A stretch of DNA of 64,000 bases from Orbilia blumenaviensis (GCA_036872755.1 JAVHNS010000006.1:1984001-2048000); one strand, 5' to 3'. Shown: positions 38,701 to 50,990, numbered from the stretch's first letter. The notes: generated by a model from the letters alone, not told the origin. A program made the numbers and translations.

Positions 38701-40950
38701 GTGAAAATGGGAAACTCCAGAAATACCATCATGGCAACATCAGCGAATGTGCAATTTACCCATTGTGAACCCTTAATCATAATTTTTTTGATATCATCGA
38801 TCGAAAATCATGAACTTCTTTTTAGTTGTTTTTCTTTTCCCAGGTTTGTTTTTGGGTAATACTCGGGAAATACTGTCAAACGATATATGGGAACTTATCA
38901 CCCCGATCTTAATGGTTAGGCAAGAGGCGAGCCCACCCCTATGCATCGAAATCCTTTGATTCGAACCAGTGTCGAAATTCCGAATCCTGGTCGGGACCCT
39001 GAATCTCCTCATGCATATCCTGACGAAAGGGCTGGCAGGGGGCGTCCAACCAAGGAATTCCGACGCTTACACCTTAGCGGGGAGCCGCCTTCTCACCACG
39101 CACGCACGGCAGTACCAACACCCTCGAAATCCCGCCAAGGTATTTGGGGGGTATGACGGCATATGGGGCAAACCGTGCAGCTGCTGTTCATATGCAACAA
39201 ACAACTGCTAACAAAAAATAGCTGCGCAACATTGGAATGCATGCCCCGTCTGCGAAACGTCCGTTTCCTTGAACTGGCCGAACCCGAACCTGGATACGGG
39301 GGGGTTTAACGAAAATCTGCCCAAAACCTTCACCATCACCAACTTGAGAAAAGAGCTAAGAAGTTGCTTTTATCGTCAAAGTCTAGATGTTGTTTTCTTC
39401 TGACCGGGAGGGATGGGTTAGGAAGACTGACCTCACAGATTACGGCATTGTGAGCTAGGATGAGTGGTTTTAGTGACGGCAATGCGGCCAAAAAAGCTTG
39501 AAATCTATAACACCATCGAGACTTTTTTTCTGTTTCCGATTTTCAAAAACTTGAAAAAACATCTGAATTATGTTGTTATCGTGACAGCAACTGTTGACAC
39601 AAAAACGGCCTATAGGTCGACCATTGCAACGACTCCCCAGAAATGATCGGAGGTTACTGGGAAATATGACAGCACCGGTGTCTAGACTCTTTTGCTATAT
39701 GCAGGCTTCCGGATAGGACCCTGTCCCTGTTCGGTATGACAGATCAAAACAGAAAACAGGCCGTGTCTCTACAACCCCCCGACGAAATATGAATTTTTGA
39801 GTCTGTTATGCTCCCTTAGATCCTTCCCCCAGAAACAACTTGTGGCGTTCGACTTTTGTCAAGCTACTAGCTAGCCTGTGGCCCAATTAAAACCGCCCGC
39901 CGTCATCATGGCCTCATCGGTCTGACCATGATGCCGCTTTTTTATTTCTTTTTTTTCCCTACGAAGTCCTCACGACATTCAAGGTGGCAGACCTGCCCAT
40001 GCCGCCCCCTGCAAGTCTTACGAGCCGACAACAAACCACCCCGTCTTCAAAAGATTGGCTTGTCCTCTGATCTTCACGAGAAGTAGAAAGATCGACAGCT
40101 AGACCCCGGGCGAAATGAGCCGTCTCCTCCAGACGTAATAGCCAAACGGCGGTGGGCCTTCTTGGAAAAGAAACCTTTTGGGCCGTGCGGGGGAATGGAA
40201 ACCAGAAAACCCAAGAGAAAAAAAAGGAAAAGGAAAAGAGGAGCTACCGTTTTGTAACAAATGGATGATTTTCCTCTTTCTCACCCTTTTTCGTAGTAGG
40301 GATATGCGGAAACAGCTAATATCTAACGCCAGTGGCCTAATGGAGAAGAGAACAGAATAAGTCCAAGAAAGCCAGCTTTGAGGGCGCTCTCTGAGGATCT
40401 CCATGACAATCGAAGACAGGACTTCTTAGAGTTAAGGTTTTTGGGATGTGAGCTTAATATCGCCTCCACGCTGACGAACTGGGGTCTTTTGCTTTTGGTG
40501 GCCCTGTTTATCGTATGTACCTTTCTTCTTCTCCCTTACTCAAAACAACTGGGAATCTTGTGGCCCGTGTCTGATATCATATTTCCCTCGGATCGTAGAC
40601 TTGTTCTAGTCTCTGGTTGCCTGCTTGTTCCTTGTACTCCGCCTTGCATAACACTATTTACCTTTAGTGTGGATCAAATGTGGATATAAGAAATCAGCGA
40701 ACGCCCTTTTTCTCTGATTATTTTCCTTCCAGCATTCTATCTAGCGTATATACATTTATCAAAGTATAGTATCGGTATTCTTCGACTCTTGACTCGACTT
40801 GGTCGTTTAATTTTAAACGACATTCCAAAGATCACAAGCCAACCTTCTCGCGAACCTTCATCTCATCTCGTCTTTATATTCTTCTCACCTTCTATCCCAT
40901 ACTAGTTCACGTATCTACATAAACATCTACATCTATTCCGATAAAATCAT
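35783..40950. other. 5.2-kb gene-free spacer
   Basis: The longest stretch without a supported gene outside the retrotransposon. It is AT-leaning with T-rich tracts, including T20 at 37872-37891, TTTTTTG repeats at 37268-37300, AAAG repeats near 37565-37585, and (ATGT/ATGC)n at 38403-38422. The part from 38.9 to 40.7 kb is closer to coding GC content but frames stay short. The short ATG frame at 40404-40430 could be an upstream ORF if the next gene has a long leader, which a large C/T-rich block at 40820-40950 suggests. Confidence 0.5.
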
Positions 40951-41397
40951 ATGATTCTAGGAACCTATCTTAAGAAACTTCGATTCAAGCGAAAGAGTAA
41001 TATTAATAATAACTCCAATCCCAAATTCCCACAAATCCCAACCATCCATCTAACCCTTCCCACCCCATCTCATACCGTCGAAGAATCTCGAACTTCGGCC
41101 GCATCAGCCGCAGCAAACAAAATGGCTTTCTCCAGAACCACCACATCTTCATCCACAACAGAATACACAAACGGGTATCACACACCCACATCGCCACCAC
41201 CATATACAGATCACTCAGTACATGCTCATCACGGCCATGATCCCGCTTCATCGGCCTCACGACAAGAGTACGCTAGAATACTTTATGAACATACTATGAA
41301 GCAAATGGAGAGGTTTGCACAGGACGCACAGTCGAGAGGGACATTGTCTATGGATCATTACCCACCGCAGCTCACTGCAGCTGCTGCATCAAATTGA
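40951..41397 (+). CDS. Small Ser/Thr/Pro-rich protein, 148 residues
   Basis: Single-exon frame from ATG 40951 to TGA 41395-41397. The first third is Lys/Asn-rich and variable-looking; an in-frame ATG at 41122 (MAFSRTTTSSST) may be the real start, giving 91 residues. The middle is Thr/Ser/Pro/His-rich (YHTPTSPPPYTDHSVHAHHG). The C-terminal helix SRQEYARILYEHTMKQMERF looks amphipathic and conserved-like; I faintly recall short fungal proteins with this ending but cannot name the family. No signal peptide or membrane segment. The very long upstream spacer and pyrimidine-rich leader would fit a regulated or highly expressed small gene; that is inference. Confidence 0.55.
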   Translation: MILGTYLKKLRFKRKSNINNNSNPKFPQIPTIHLTLPTPSHTVEESRTSAASAAANKMAFSRTTTSSSTTEYTNGYHTPTSPPPYTDHSVHAHHGHDPASSASRQEYARILYEHTMKQMERFAQDAQSRGTLSMDHYPPQLTAAAASN

Positions 41398-43087
41398 AAG
41401 AAATCCTGAGAAAATCATAACTATTTCCTCCTTCCCTCCTCCCACTTCCTCTCGAAAATGAAATCAGTTTTCCCCGCTTCCTTCCACTCCTATAACACTT
41501 ATAGGTTTATCCGACTGTTTGTATAAAACCTAAACTATGATCACTATCACTACCACCATCTTCCCTATTTCGAGTGTTTAAATATCTCTACCTCTACGAT
41601 CCAACTCCAGCTTTACGTCCCCCCCTTCAAACTCTTCTCTTCTATAACGATTGTCACGACTACCACTATTTTTCCTTTTATAATTATCTCCCAACATACG
41701 TTTTCCTTTTCCGACTTTAGCGGTGCGTCTTCTTTGAAAACAAAATACCGAACACACACATCTGGCTGCGCGAAAAAGATGAGATCAAATCTACTGGAAC
41801 ATAACCCCAAAAATTCAAAATCACTGGATTTTCATCTCCATCTCTATCATCACCAACTTCGTCGCCGAGGGGTAAAATACAAACCTCCGGCCAACCTTAT
41901 CCTCTTGACTCCTCAAACTATTTTTTACTGGTGTCTTTCTCCGCGCGGTATATTATAAGTGCTTTGGATTATCTATCAATTTTAGTATTTAGCCTTCTTT
42001 TCCTCTTTCTTTCTTTCTTTCGGCCTTGGTCGTTGAATAACAAAATACCCTTTCACTTTTTCTTAACCTCGTCTTTCGCTATATCTGGGTATCTATTTCC
42101 TTTTCTCTCTATCGTATTATTATTATGGTTATTTATGTGGGTCTTTTTTTTTTATCGGGCTTTTACTCTTTCCAAACTCCCCCTTCTTTAATGTATGAAG
42201 TACTCTGCAAACTCCAGGGGATGTTCATATCTCGGATAAGAGAAATCTATGTAGGACAGGGAGGGTGAGAGACAAAAAAAAGCTGCAAACAAAGTGTATA
42301 CTAGTTTTCTTTTTTCACGATTCCTTTTGGGTAGCCCTTAAGCATTTTTTCCTGTTCAATCGCTGTTCATAGACTTTATTTGCAATTTGAATAGGAAATA
42401 TAATTTACTACAAGAAAACATTCGCAAATCTAGTCTCGGTCTCAGACACTAGATTTACTACACAATTGTGTGCAAAGAGACTATTTAAACGTGATTTTTT
42501 AAGTCACGATGGGTGATTTACTATTCTACAAATCGAGGGACAAAATTATTAAAATTATGTAACCACTGCCATAACAATATATAGCAATAGGGGCTATTTC
42601 CATTTCGCAAATATCTTTCGCCTACTCAGTAGGCCGCACAGTAAGTACATGAACAAAAGAAAAGGGTTCATCGATGCTGGGGATTGGGGGTAATTGAAAC
42701 CTAAATGGGTTTCAATTTTGTGGGGGTTAAAACAACATGATTAAAAAACGAAGGAAAATAAACACACACACAAGAATTCGAATCATAAACCCATTAGAAA
42801 CATGAAGATAAAGGGGAGAGAGGGAAAACATTAATGCGCCGCCTGTTTATTAACTCCGAGGGATACAGAATAGGGTGATTGAAGATAATATAAAGAAGCG
42901 CTTTATGTATCGATAGAAGAACGTTAAAAGGGAAGAGTGAAGGTGCTAGCCAAAGAGTCTCAAAACAAAGGACTCTATAGCTGCACGCATGCAAATGGGT
43001 GAGGGGAGGATTTGGCTATTTGGTTTTGCCTCTGCCTCTGCCTCTGCCTCGTGTGCTTCTGGTTTGTGGGCGATCGCGATCGGCCTT
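41398..43087. other. Convergent spacer with hairpin repeat
   Basis: 3' regions of the small ORF (+) and the chromatin gene (-). It holds the hairpin repeat at 42426-42456 and, just past the chromatin gene's stop, a GCCTCT tandem run (about 43028-43051). No gene supported. Confidence 0.5.
42426..42456. repeat. Hairpin repeat related to the 45-bp minisatellite
   Basis: Perfect inverted repeat, AAATCTAGT (42426-42434) and ACTAGATTT (42448-42456), around a 13-base loop. TCTAGTCTCGGT and the nearby CAATTGTGT match blocks of the coding minisatellite at 8011-8205. The flanking word ATTTACTACA also occurs just upstream, near 42403. Confidence 0.6.
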
Positions 43088-46000
43088 CTAGGCACTCTCG
43101 CTGCTCCGCAAGCTACGGGCTGTGATGGTTGGGCTCCCGGGGCGAGTTGGGACTGGACTCGATTGGGTGCCTCGAGGTGGGATACTAGATGACCTCGTTT
43201 GGACCCCGCGTGTTTTCTCTATTCGCTTCTTCTCAACGTCCAACGAAGTAATCTGCTTGCCGGCTCTATCCAGCTTCGCAGTCAGCTCGCTGATTTTATG
43301 TTGGTACTTTGCCCGCTCGCGGTCCATATTCAACTTTTTCAATTGGACCTTGACCCCGTCGGCTTGGCGGGTAAGAGTCTCAACCTGGTTTTCTAATTGT
43401 TTCTTCTCAGCCTGGAGAAGAGTCGTTCCCTGCGAAGCAATTTGATACTGGTTCCGAATGAAACCCGAGTCACTTGTCGCGGTCTCCAACTTATGTTTAA
43501 GGCTTTCAACCTGAGACGCGAGTTTTGCATTTTCAAGTACGACCTTTGCAGGCGCAGATCCCTCCTCCGCAGATTCATTTAGTGCTTCTTGAAAGCGCTT
43601 TAATTCTCCACGGGCAAGGTCTCGTTCTTTTATCGCTTGTTCCATTGCAGTCTGGTATTTATCTTTGTCCCTGGTCAAATTCTCAATTTGGGTCCGTTGG
43701 CGGTTAATCATGTTCTTCAACCCAAGGACTTTGTCGCGCTGAGTCTGATAGTCGATCTCCCTTGCTGAAGTATGTCTCTCGAACTCGTCTGCTTGGAGTT
43801 TACTCTGCCAAAGAGCCTCCTGGTACTCGAGAACAAGAGAGACTACTTCATCTTTGGTCTAGTGGGTTATTTAGGGGGTTAGCTAACGGCCGAGGACTTA
43901 AACATCGGGCAGGAATACTTACGAGCTGGTTCAACATGTCTTTCTCAGATTCCTCCTCCTCGGCTTCACCAGGTTCATTTACCGCTTCTTCGCTAGATTT
44001 CGGGGCCGGACCTTGGTTCTCAACGGTGGCATCCTTATCGACCAGCTCTGGGGCAGCTGGTGGCTCTTCAGCTACCTGATGTGGCTCAGTGGGCCCTGTA
44101 CTTGGGGTAGGCGTGGTGGCACTTATAATTTCGGGCTCTGGATCAATACTCGGGGTGGTCTTAGACTTCTTAGTCGTGGAAACTTCGCTATCGCTTCCAG
44201 TTTTCGTAGAAATCCCATTAGGGTCAAGCGTGGGAGTGTCTCCACCATCTTCGGGAGATGCTTGCTCAACCTCGATTCTGGCCCTCTTATGCTTAATGCT
44301 TGTAGCACCGGGTGCACCACTTTGGGACTGTCAAATAAGAGGCATTTAGTATATCGAATAGGGAAATGGAAGCATAAATTCATTTTGTAGCTGTTGGGAG
44401 ACTTACGAGGATCCTCTTTCGTCCAGGGCTACTGCGAAGAGTTACACCTTGTGTGGCGGGTACTTCCTTTTGGCTGGTTGATATCTTTATGGGTAGAGGT
44501 GGGAGGAGGTTGTTTTCTCCTCGCAAATTCTCTAACCATGAAAACACATCTGTGTTCGATAAAGCATCTAAGTGATGCTGGAGATCTTGCGGGAGGACCC
44601 CGACGTGGTCACGCACGAGAATCGCGGCATACAAAACGGGATTGAGATAATCGCGTAGAGCATCACTGCCAGACGCGGCGGAACACTCCGGGAGATATTG
44701 ACGGATATGAGCGACTGTATTTATTGAGACTGGATGCAAAACTAGCGCTTGAGTGGAGGGCTCGAGACTCCGAAGCTGTTGAATATGCGGACGAGAGGGA
44801 TCCAAGGATGAATCCATGGCAATGACGAGATTTACCGATGGCTAGCAACTAATAGTTAGCAAAATGCGACTCAAAGTAGATAATCAGATGCAATGGATCG
44901 TTACAGTAGTAGTTCCTATGGCCATTTCACAGGATGGCAATAGGAAGAGGCGGAGTCTTTGAGCTTCAGGTGTCGGAGTCACGACTTCGGCTCCGTTTCT
45001 TGCTGTGAAACGGGTAAACTGATAGCCCGCAGACCTCAAGAAGATATCGGTATAATCCTAGCGAATCGTTAGCTACCGACCCCAAAACTTTCTTCGATCT
45101 TTTTTTTTTTTTTTGGTGGTCTTTGACGCCGTACCATAAGGGGTCCAGTCTGTAGGACGACAGCGACGGAATAGGACTCGTCCCGAAGCTTCTTAAGCAA
45201 CTTGAAGAGGAAATCGAATTTCGACGACTGCTTGCGAAACCATTTGAGGAGCTTGGGGCCTTCTTCTTCGTTTGTATATTTCCGACCCCCAGGGAGTTCC
45301 CAATGGCTGCAAACCTGATCAAGATCGCGAACGATCTTCTCGATAGTGTCCAATTTGATATTGACGGTTTGATTCTGGGTATTGTTGATGCCATAGAAGG
45401 CTTCAATCTCACGATACCTATTTAAAATAACCCCCCGATAAACTCGCTGTTGGTTTTCCGTAAGTGGTATCGCAAGGAAGACCTCATCCGAGGCTACACG
45501 AGGGGATTCCTGTAGCAATTTAAGAGCCTGTGACCCTGCGAGATATTCATCATCAATATCGGTTGGGCCATCAGTAGTCGGTGTCTTCATTCTAGCGCCC
45601 TTGGCTTCGACAGCCGCCGGTGCGGACTTTTGTGTATTTTGGGTTTCCGTCATATGCTCTGGCAACGAAGGCATCAAGCCGGACAAGTTCGTAGTGATGA
45701 CCTCGCTTTGGGAGCCCAGAAGATGCTCAGGCGCAACAGCAATGTCGACGATTTTTAGAAGCGGAGAAACTGGACCTGCAGACATCGTAGCTTCGTCTGA
45801 TGGTGCACTGGTTTGTTCTTGTGCGTCTGAACGTGGAGTTGTCAACGGTAGAGGGGCTTTCTCTAGAGATTCTTCCGAGATAGCTTGATGAAGGGCTACG
45901 CTGCTGCCAATGATGCTTTTGGATGAAGGACCTTCGCTCTCTCCAGAGGTTTGAGTGGGTCTCTGTGATTGAAAGTAGCCCAATACCGTCACAGGAGTGG

Positions 46001-48312
46001 GCCGAGCACTCGCGGGTATTGGGCCACAAGGAGTCGATGAAGCAGAACGGCCGCCTTGAAGGGGATCTTCCTCTTGAACTGGCGTCCTAGGGGATAAGAC
46101 GTCCAGTGATGGATGCAAAAGGTCAGGTTTAAGACCAGTAGGCAAAGGCTCGCAGGAATCTAGGTTGCGAAGTTGTGGTAAACTGCCCAGTTCGGCAACT
46201 TCACCTTGTCCCTGATCGTGCGACGAGGCGTTTTCCAGCTGCGCCGTCACGAGTTTTTGGTGTTAGCACTAAAATGTGGTATTTTACGGAATAGTTAGAA
46301 ACGAACTTACCGGAGCTGGCTTTATAGGATGACCCGGATCCGAATCCACGATGTCTTCAGGACGCGATTCTACAGCTTCCTGTAGAATTCGGATGGTATT
46401 AAGTCTGCGAGGCGCAAGTGATTTAGCTGTATGTTCTAGAGCTGTCGCTAGCTCCTGGACGTCATCGATACTGTCTTTAGGATAACTATTAGGGGTAACA
46501 AATGAATCTTTATCAGTGACAGAAGGGCTTTGCTGGGTATGGCGTGGTATGTTGGTTGCAGTTAATGGTTCAAGGTTGGTGGATGGTGTGGGTTGCAATT
46601 GGTGGGCGTGGGATATGAAAGGTTGATCTGGGCGTGAGAAGGACGAAGCCTCACCCGCAACACTTTTTACAGCCTGCACATTTAATGCTTCAGAAGCCAT
46701 GAAATTCGATCCACCTTTTCCCCCGACCTTCTGTTCTACATCATGAAGTGTTTTCGACCTTCCACTATCCGGGAAGCTTTGAAAGGATGGTGTTACGCCC
46801 ACTTTTCCAAAGCTGAGTTGTGCAGATGGCAAAGAAACCTGTGACTGCTGAGAACGAGAGGTACTCGAAGTTAGTTGAGACTCCCTCGAGCTTTGGCTCT
46901 GCGCTTCCTGGCTCTTTAGCTCTCGCACATCTTGAGAGAACACTCGACTTGAAGAGTCCGGGATGTTTTCAAAGCCGTATTCGACTTCGGGTTGAGGACA
47001 TGAAGGACTCGAAGCGGCTTCTCCAGAATCAACCTCCTCGACTAGCCGCAACTGTTCAGCTAAGGGAGGAATCATAGTTGGGTTAGGATGTAAAGGTAGA
47101 GGAGTCTCGGGCACCGGTTTCTGGTCTGCTGGCGTTAAATGGAAGTATGTAATCCCAGACGATTGCGAGTCGGGGATTTCTCTTCGGTCTTTTACTGAAA
47201 TTTGTGTCTGAGGCACCTGTACATGAGCAGTAGCATGATCTTCATCCTCATCAGACATACCAAAGATTGTAATCTCTCCGAACCCTTCTCCCGTGTTCTC
47301 TATTTGACCGAGTCCATCGTCAATGCTAGATATAACTAGAGGATCATGAACTTCCTGGTCTTCCGTATCGGCTGCCGCGGATGCCGACCTGGGGAATGAG
47401 ACGTAGAGCGACGAATCTAGATCACTCCGGACTGGTATCTCGACTGCAACTAGCCTCTGAGACAACGGTTGGGAGTTTCCTTCGTTCACAGAGGCTTGTG
47501 TTCTATTTCCGCTGCTTTGGCTTGACTCTATAATTTTTCTTCGGTGGGATTTGGTCACAAGAGGCCCAACATCATCTTCAGATCCCCCATCATCTTCTAC
47601 CTGTACCTCTTCCTCTTGATTCCATGTAATTGTTCCTTCTCCTGCTTCTACCCTTTCACGTTCTTCACCAGAAGGTAGCGAAGACTTTCTCCCTGTGGTT
47701 TCGAGCTCCTCTTCTGAAGGGGACATTAAAATTGGGTTCTCCTTTGTCGACCTTTGTCTTTTTCGACCTTGCCGGTATCTCTTGATATCCGTTTTTGAGA
47801 TCTGCACCGGTTCGCATATCCCGACTTGAGATAGAGGGGGCGGGCTAGGACTAGACGATATCCTTCCTCTCTTTTTCCTAGCTTTGCGTTCTTCCCAATT
47901 TTCCACAAGAGCACTTGTAACCCAATGGCATGGTTTCTGTCATTCAAAAAGTGTTAGTACAAAGTATATCAACAGATAACATTGCAAAAGATGCCAGAGA
48001 TATAGTTATAGAAGTACTCACCCATTCCTGTGGCCACGGTTGGCCGGTCTCTTTGTTATTGCCTTCCCACTCCACTCTATACTCTTTTTTTCCTTTCCTC
48101 CGCCTTTCGGCAGTTATTTGTCTAACTTCCCACCATATTCCATCCCCTTCACTTGATTGAGTTGCTGGTGGCGACTCATTCTCATCCGCGGTGTTATATT
48201 CAACTGCTGGCTTGTCTCGCAATTCGTGTGGTTCTGTGTTGGGCGTGGTGGAGACCCTACTGGGTCGGTAAGGAGCCTGACTCTGTGGTACAGCAGTCGC
48301 CCTGCGCGCCAT
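43088..48312 (-). CDS. Chromodomain protein with HDA2/3-type (class II HDAC complex) domain and coiled coil
   Basis: Seven exons: 48312-48022, 47936-46311, 46238-45135, 45057-44905, 44841-44407, 44327-43923, 43858-43088; every intron keeps phase 0; 1,594 residues. Residues about 58-115 form a chromodomain (WWEVRQITAERRRKGKKEYR, VEWEGNN, PWPQEW; then WVTSALVENWEERK after intron 1), which should bind methylated H3K9. A disordered Ser/Glu/Gln-rich stretch of about 750 residues follows. An HDA2/HDA3-like helicase-derived domain begins at FLAIPLTENQQRVYRGVI (about 890) and runs through NIKLDTIEKIV, SYSVAVVLQTGPLM and PSVNLVIAMDSSLD to about 1170. The C-terminus (about 1340-1540) is a long coiled coil. 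This is the architecture I associate with chromodomain partners of class II deacetylase in heterochromatin (Neurospora CDP-2 in HCHC is the candidate ortholog, from memory). Domain calls are good; orthology is likely, not proven. Confidence 0.87.
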
Positions 48313-49074
48313 CGTCTAGTTTGTCCTTATGCAAAGCAATTAGGGTCAGGTTTGAACGTTCGGCTCTTCCAATGCAACGATGCAAGGTGCTTGGGGGCGC
48401 GGGGAGAGAACGAGGGTGTGAACCACTCGATGGTCGTAAGACGAAGTATCTTCGTAGCGGAGCTCGTGCCACCTGCTGATTGACTGCGCAAGTAAGTAAT
48501 TTACGTCTCCGTCGACTGGCCAAATGGCCAAAGCTAGGGGAAATTCTACTACCTTTTTCGCTAGCCAGCTGCCCAAGTAATGGGGAAAATTGGCTTCGCC
48601 AAACAACAACAGAATCGAACCAGTTTCCAACGCAGGACCGGTACACAGCCGAATGTCAATCCGGTTTGATATCGGGTTTGTGAAAATTGTGAGCAATAAA
48701 AAGACTACGCGGGCCCTTAGTAGATAAGCGGGAGGTAGTTCAAATTACGGATTTGTTGATAAGAATTTGTTTCGGGTTTGGGGGAATCGAAGGATCCTAG
48801 GAGCTGCATGTCAATATATCTTTGTCTACTCAAGTGATGTCGGTTAGCTGCGTTAGGGCGGTGAGAAAGACGCTGGCACCTAGATCTGACCCCAAGACTT
48901 TCTATCGCTTCTAGATATAGCTACTTCAGTACTTAATAAATAAACCTCATAGATGTATTGAAATAAGCTTAGCCCTATTGGGCTGAAGAGTAAAAAGGAA
49001 CTCATATAATATATACACCAATCAATACTTAAAACATGTTGATTGCTGTCCTCTAGCTAGCTCTTCCATTTACA
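48313..49074. other. Spacer upstream of the chromatin gene
   Basis: Promoter of the chromodomain gene and 3' region of the monooxygenase. A GGTTCGATTC word on the minus strand near 48609-48618 mimics a tRNA B box but no cloverleaf can be folded. The overlapping short frames at 48153-48696 have no coding support. Confidence 0.5.
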
Positions 49075-50668
49075 TTAAATGGCACTGGTCTCGGCTTTAC
49101 CTTCCCCATCATAATGAAATCCTAGTTCCCCCATAGTCTTGACAATACGCCCTTCCGCCTTTGCCACCAGGAAAGCAGCCTTTATTTTCGGGATATTCTT
49201 ACGAATCCACCTTTCTTTGTCCCTCCATTGGCTCGGTTTGTAAAGCGTTCCGTTTTTGTCTGCCTCTTCTTCGTTCCAGTTGTTCAGCATGTCCATATAA
49301 TCAGCATCCTGTGGAAAGCCTAGAAAATGGAAATGTCTGTCGGCAGGTTTCTTTTGAAGAAGGTCCTTCTCCCAGATATCCATATCTCCCTCTGAAGGGA
49401 GATTCAAACGCCCCGAATATACTCCCGATATAACCGCTGCTTGTGTCTCTACGAATGGGAATGGTATGATCTTGGTAGGTAGTCCAACAACTGACAGGGT
49501 AGGGTATGGGATATAGAATATATGCTGATACAGGCGATGGATATAGAAGCCATCTGTAACCATCCGCTCGGATGGCTTCGTCGACTCCTCCAAAAATGGG
49601 AAAGAGTGTAAGTATCCCCTAAAATCGGTGTCGATTAGTATCTGTTTCAACATTTTTTGGTTCGTCTTGAGCCGAACCCGATAAATTGAAGAACTTACGT
49701 GCAAAAAAGTATTATATCAATATCCTTCTCGATTGTTCCATCTGAAAAAATGATAGTCCTACCTTCAGGCACGAACCTTTCAATTGTGGGAACGACTTTG
49801 ATCTTCTCGGGGGCCAGCAAAGGAAAGTCTTTATGTGCCCCCACACTTCTGCAAGATTGATAAAGTGGAATTTGCGAGACTTCAGATATTTGGGTTGAGA
49901 TATCAATACCGCTAGCAGAATTCCCTACTACAATGACTCTCTTATGGAAGGGTTTTAGATTTCAATAAATAATACTTTTTTTAAAAAAAATGAAAAAATA
50001 GTAAAGGAGGGTACCTTTCCGGTGTATCCGTCTGCGGCTCTAAAATATTTAGAATGCAATATAGACCCTGGGTGTCTTCGTTCAAACTCCTCTATCCCGG
50101 ATATTGGTGGGATATAAGGAACATTATAATGACCTGTTGCAATAACAACCGCATCGAATGTTTCCTTCTCGGTCTCCGCTGACACAACTTCCCGTGTCTC
50201 AACTTCCCATTTCAGGCCATCCTGCCGGACAAGTCTTATAACTCTTCGGTTGAATTTTGTATATTCCTCAAGACCCTTGGAGAATTCCTGAACATATAAT
50301 TTTGTGTCTTCATGTGTTGGAAAGAGTTGTAGGCCCCGGCCAAAAGGCGTTTGGTTAAAAGTCATGAGGTCCTTTGGAATATTGGTTTCCAGTTCGTCGT
50401 ATATCGGGCTTATAAACACGGGTTTTCCAGAACCTTGCGCATCTGGAACCGGTTCATCGTCAAGGTTGGGGTCTTCTTGAGGGATATGTTGTAAACGGGA
50501 TTTTGTCTCTGGGGTATAATTCCAGACCCCACCGAAGGTAGGCCGCTGTTCGTATATCACCGGGATTAGGCCTTCTGATAGAAGGCATTTAGCGGCCACT
50601 ACCCCGGAGGGGCCTCCTCCTAGAACGGCTACTCTCTTGATCTTGGGGAGTACTCTGGCTATCGACAT
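49075..50668 (-). CDS. Flavin-containing monooxygenase (FMO)
   Basis: Three exons: 50668-50015, 49940-49699, 49618-49075 (GTACCC and GTAAGT donors); 479 residues. FAD-binding Rossmann motif VAVLGGGPSGVVAAKCL (residues 13-29) with the following YEQRPTFGGVWNY; the FMO linking segment ILHSKYFRAADGYTGKRVIV; the NADPH Rossmann motif VVGNSASGIDIS immediately after splice 1; and the late motif FCTGYLHSFPF rebuilt across splice 2 (the usual ATGY). It lacks a membrane anchor. Class B flavin monooxygenases use NADPH and O2 to oxygenate soft nucleophiles (S or N). Substrate unknown; length is normal for fungal FMOs. Its start codon lies only 59 bases from the target-site duplication of the copia element, so its native promoter has been displaced. 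The coding sequence itself shows no RIP damage. Confidence 0.92.
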
Positions 50669-50727
50669 GATATTGGTGGGGGTATGTATGACGGACTAGA
50701 GGATTTGGCACCCACGTGGCCCGCCGT

Positions 50728-50732
50728 GTTGT
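50728..50732. repeat. Target-site duplication, left copy
   Basis: GTTGT directly before the 5' LTR; the same five bases follow the 3' LTR at 58018-58022. Five bases is the usual size for copia integrases. Confidence 0.85.
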
Positions 50733-50976
50733 TGTCAAAATATAGAGGTCACTAGCCACCACCGCAAGCCTCATACGGTGGGTCCGGTGGCACGTGACCA
50801 CTAGTTTCATATTTGCGAGAGCTTATCAGTCAGAGTGAAAATTTTGCAAAGGATTAAACTTCTGTTAAAAAAATACTAATTATCTTTTTATATATAATAA
50901 ATAGGACTGAAGCCATATTATAGTTTGAAAGAATAATTAAGTTATTAATTTATAAGTGTATAGTTAGATTTTAACA
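50733..50976 (+). repeat. 5' LTR (244 bp)
   Basis: Begins TGTC and ends AACA; it aligns without gaps to the 3' LTR. Its first third has kept more G; its last third shows C-to-T changes (TTTTAACA where the other LTR has TTTCAACA). A TATATATAATAA block lies at about 50890-50901. Confidence 0.92.
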
Positions 50977-50990
50977 GGTTATGAGTTTGG
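50977..50990 (+). other. Primer-binding site, probably half-tRNA-iMet type
   Basis: The bases directly after the 5' LTR, GGTTATGAGTTTGG, contain the complement of the initiator-tRNA anticodon loop (CTCATAAC, anticodon CAT). Drosophila copia and yeast Ty5 prime from a cleaved initiator tRNA in this way. The TTT may be CCC before RIP. Motif match plus inference. Confidence 0.55.

Noticed and set aside
38941..39030. Second tRNA-like B box (GGTTCGAATC, minus strand, near 38958-38967)
   Set aside because: No A box or cloverleaf arms could be found upstream on that strand.
48600..48690. tRNA-like B box (GGTTCGATTC, minus strand)
   Set aside because: No A box at a workable distance, and the 3' side does not pair into an acceptor stem.
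49619..49704. 5' extension of the last FMO exon to 49704 starting with ATG
   Set aside because: The GTAAGT donor at 49698 and TTTTAG acceptor at 49619 restore the conserved FCTGYLHSF motif; the extension is intron sequence.
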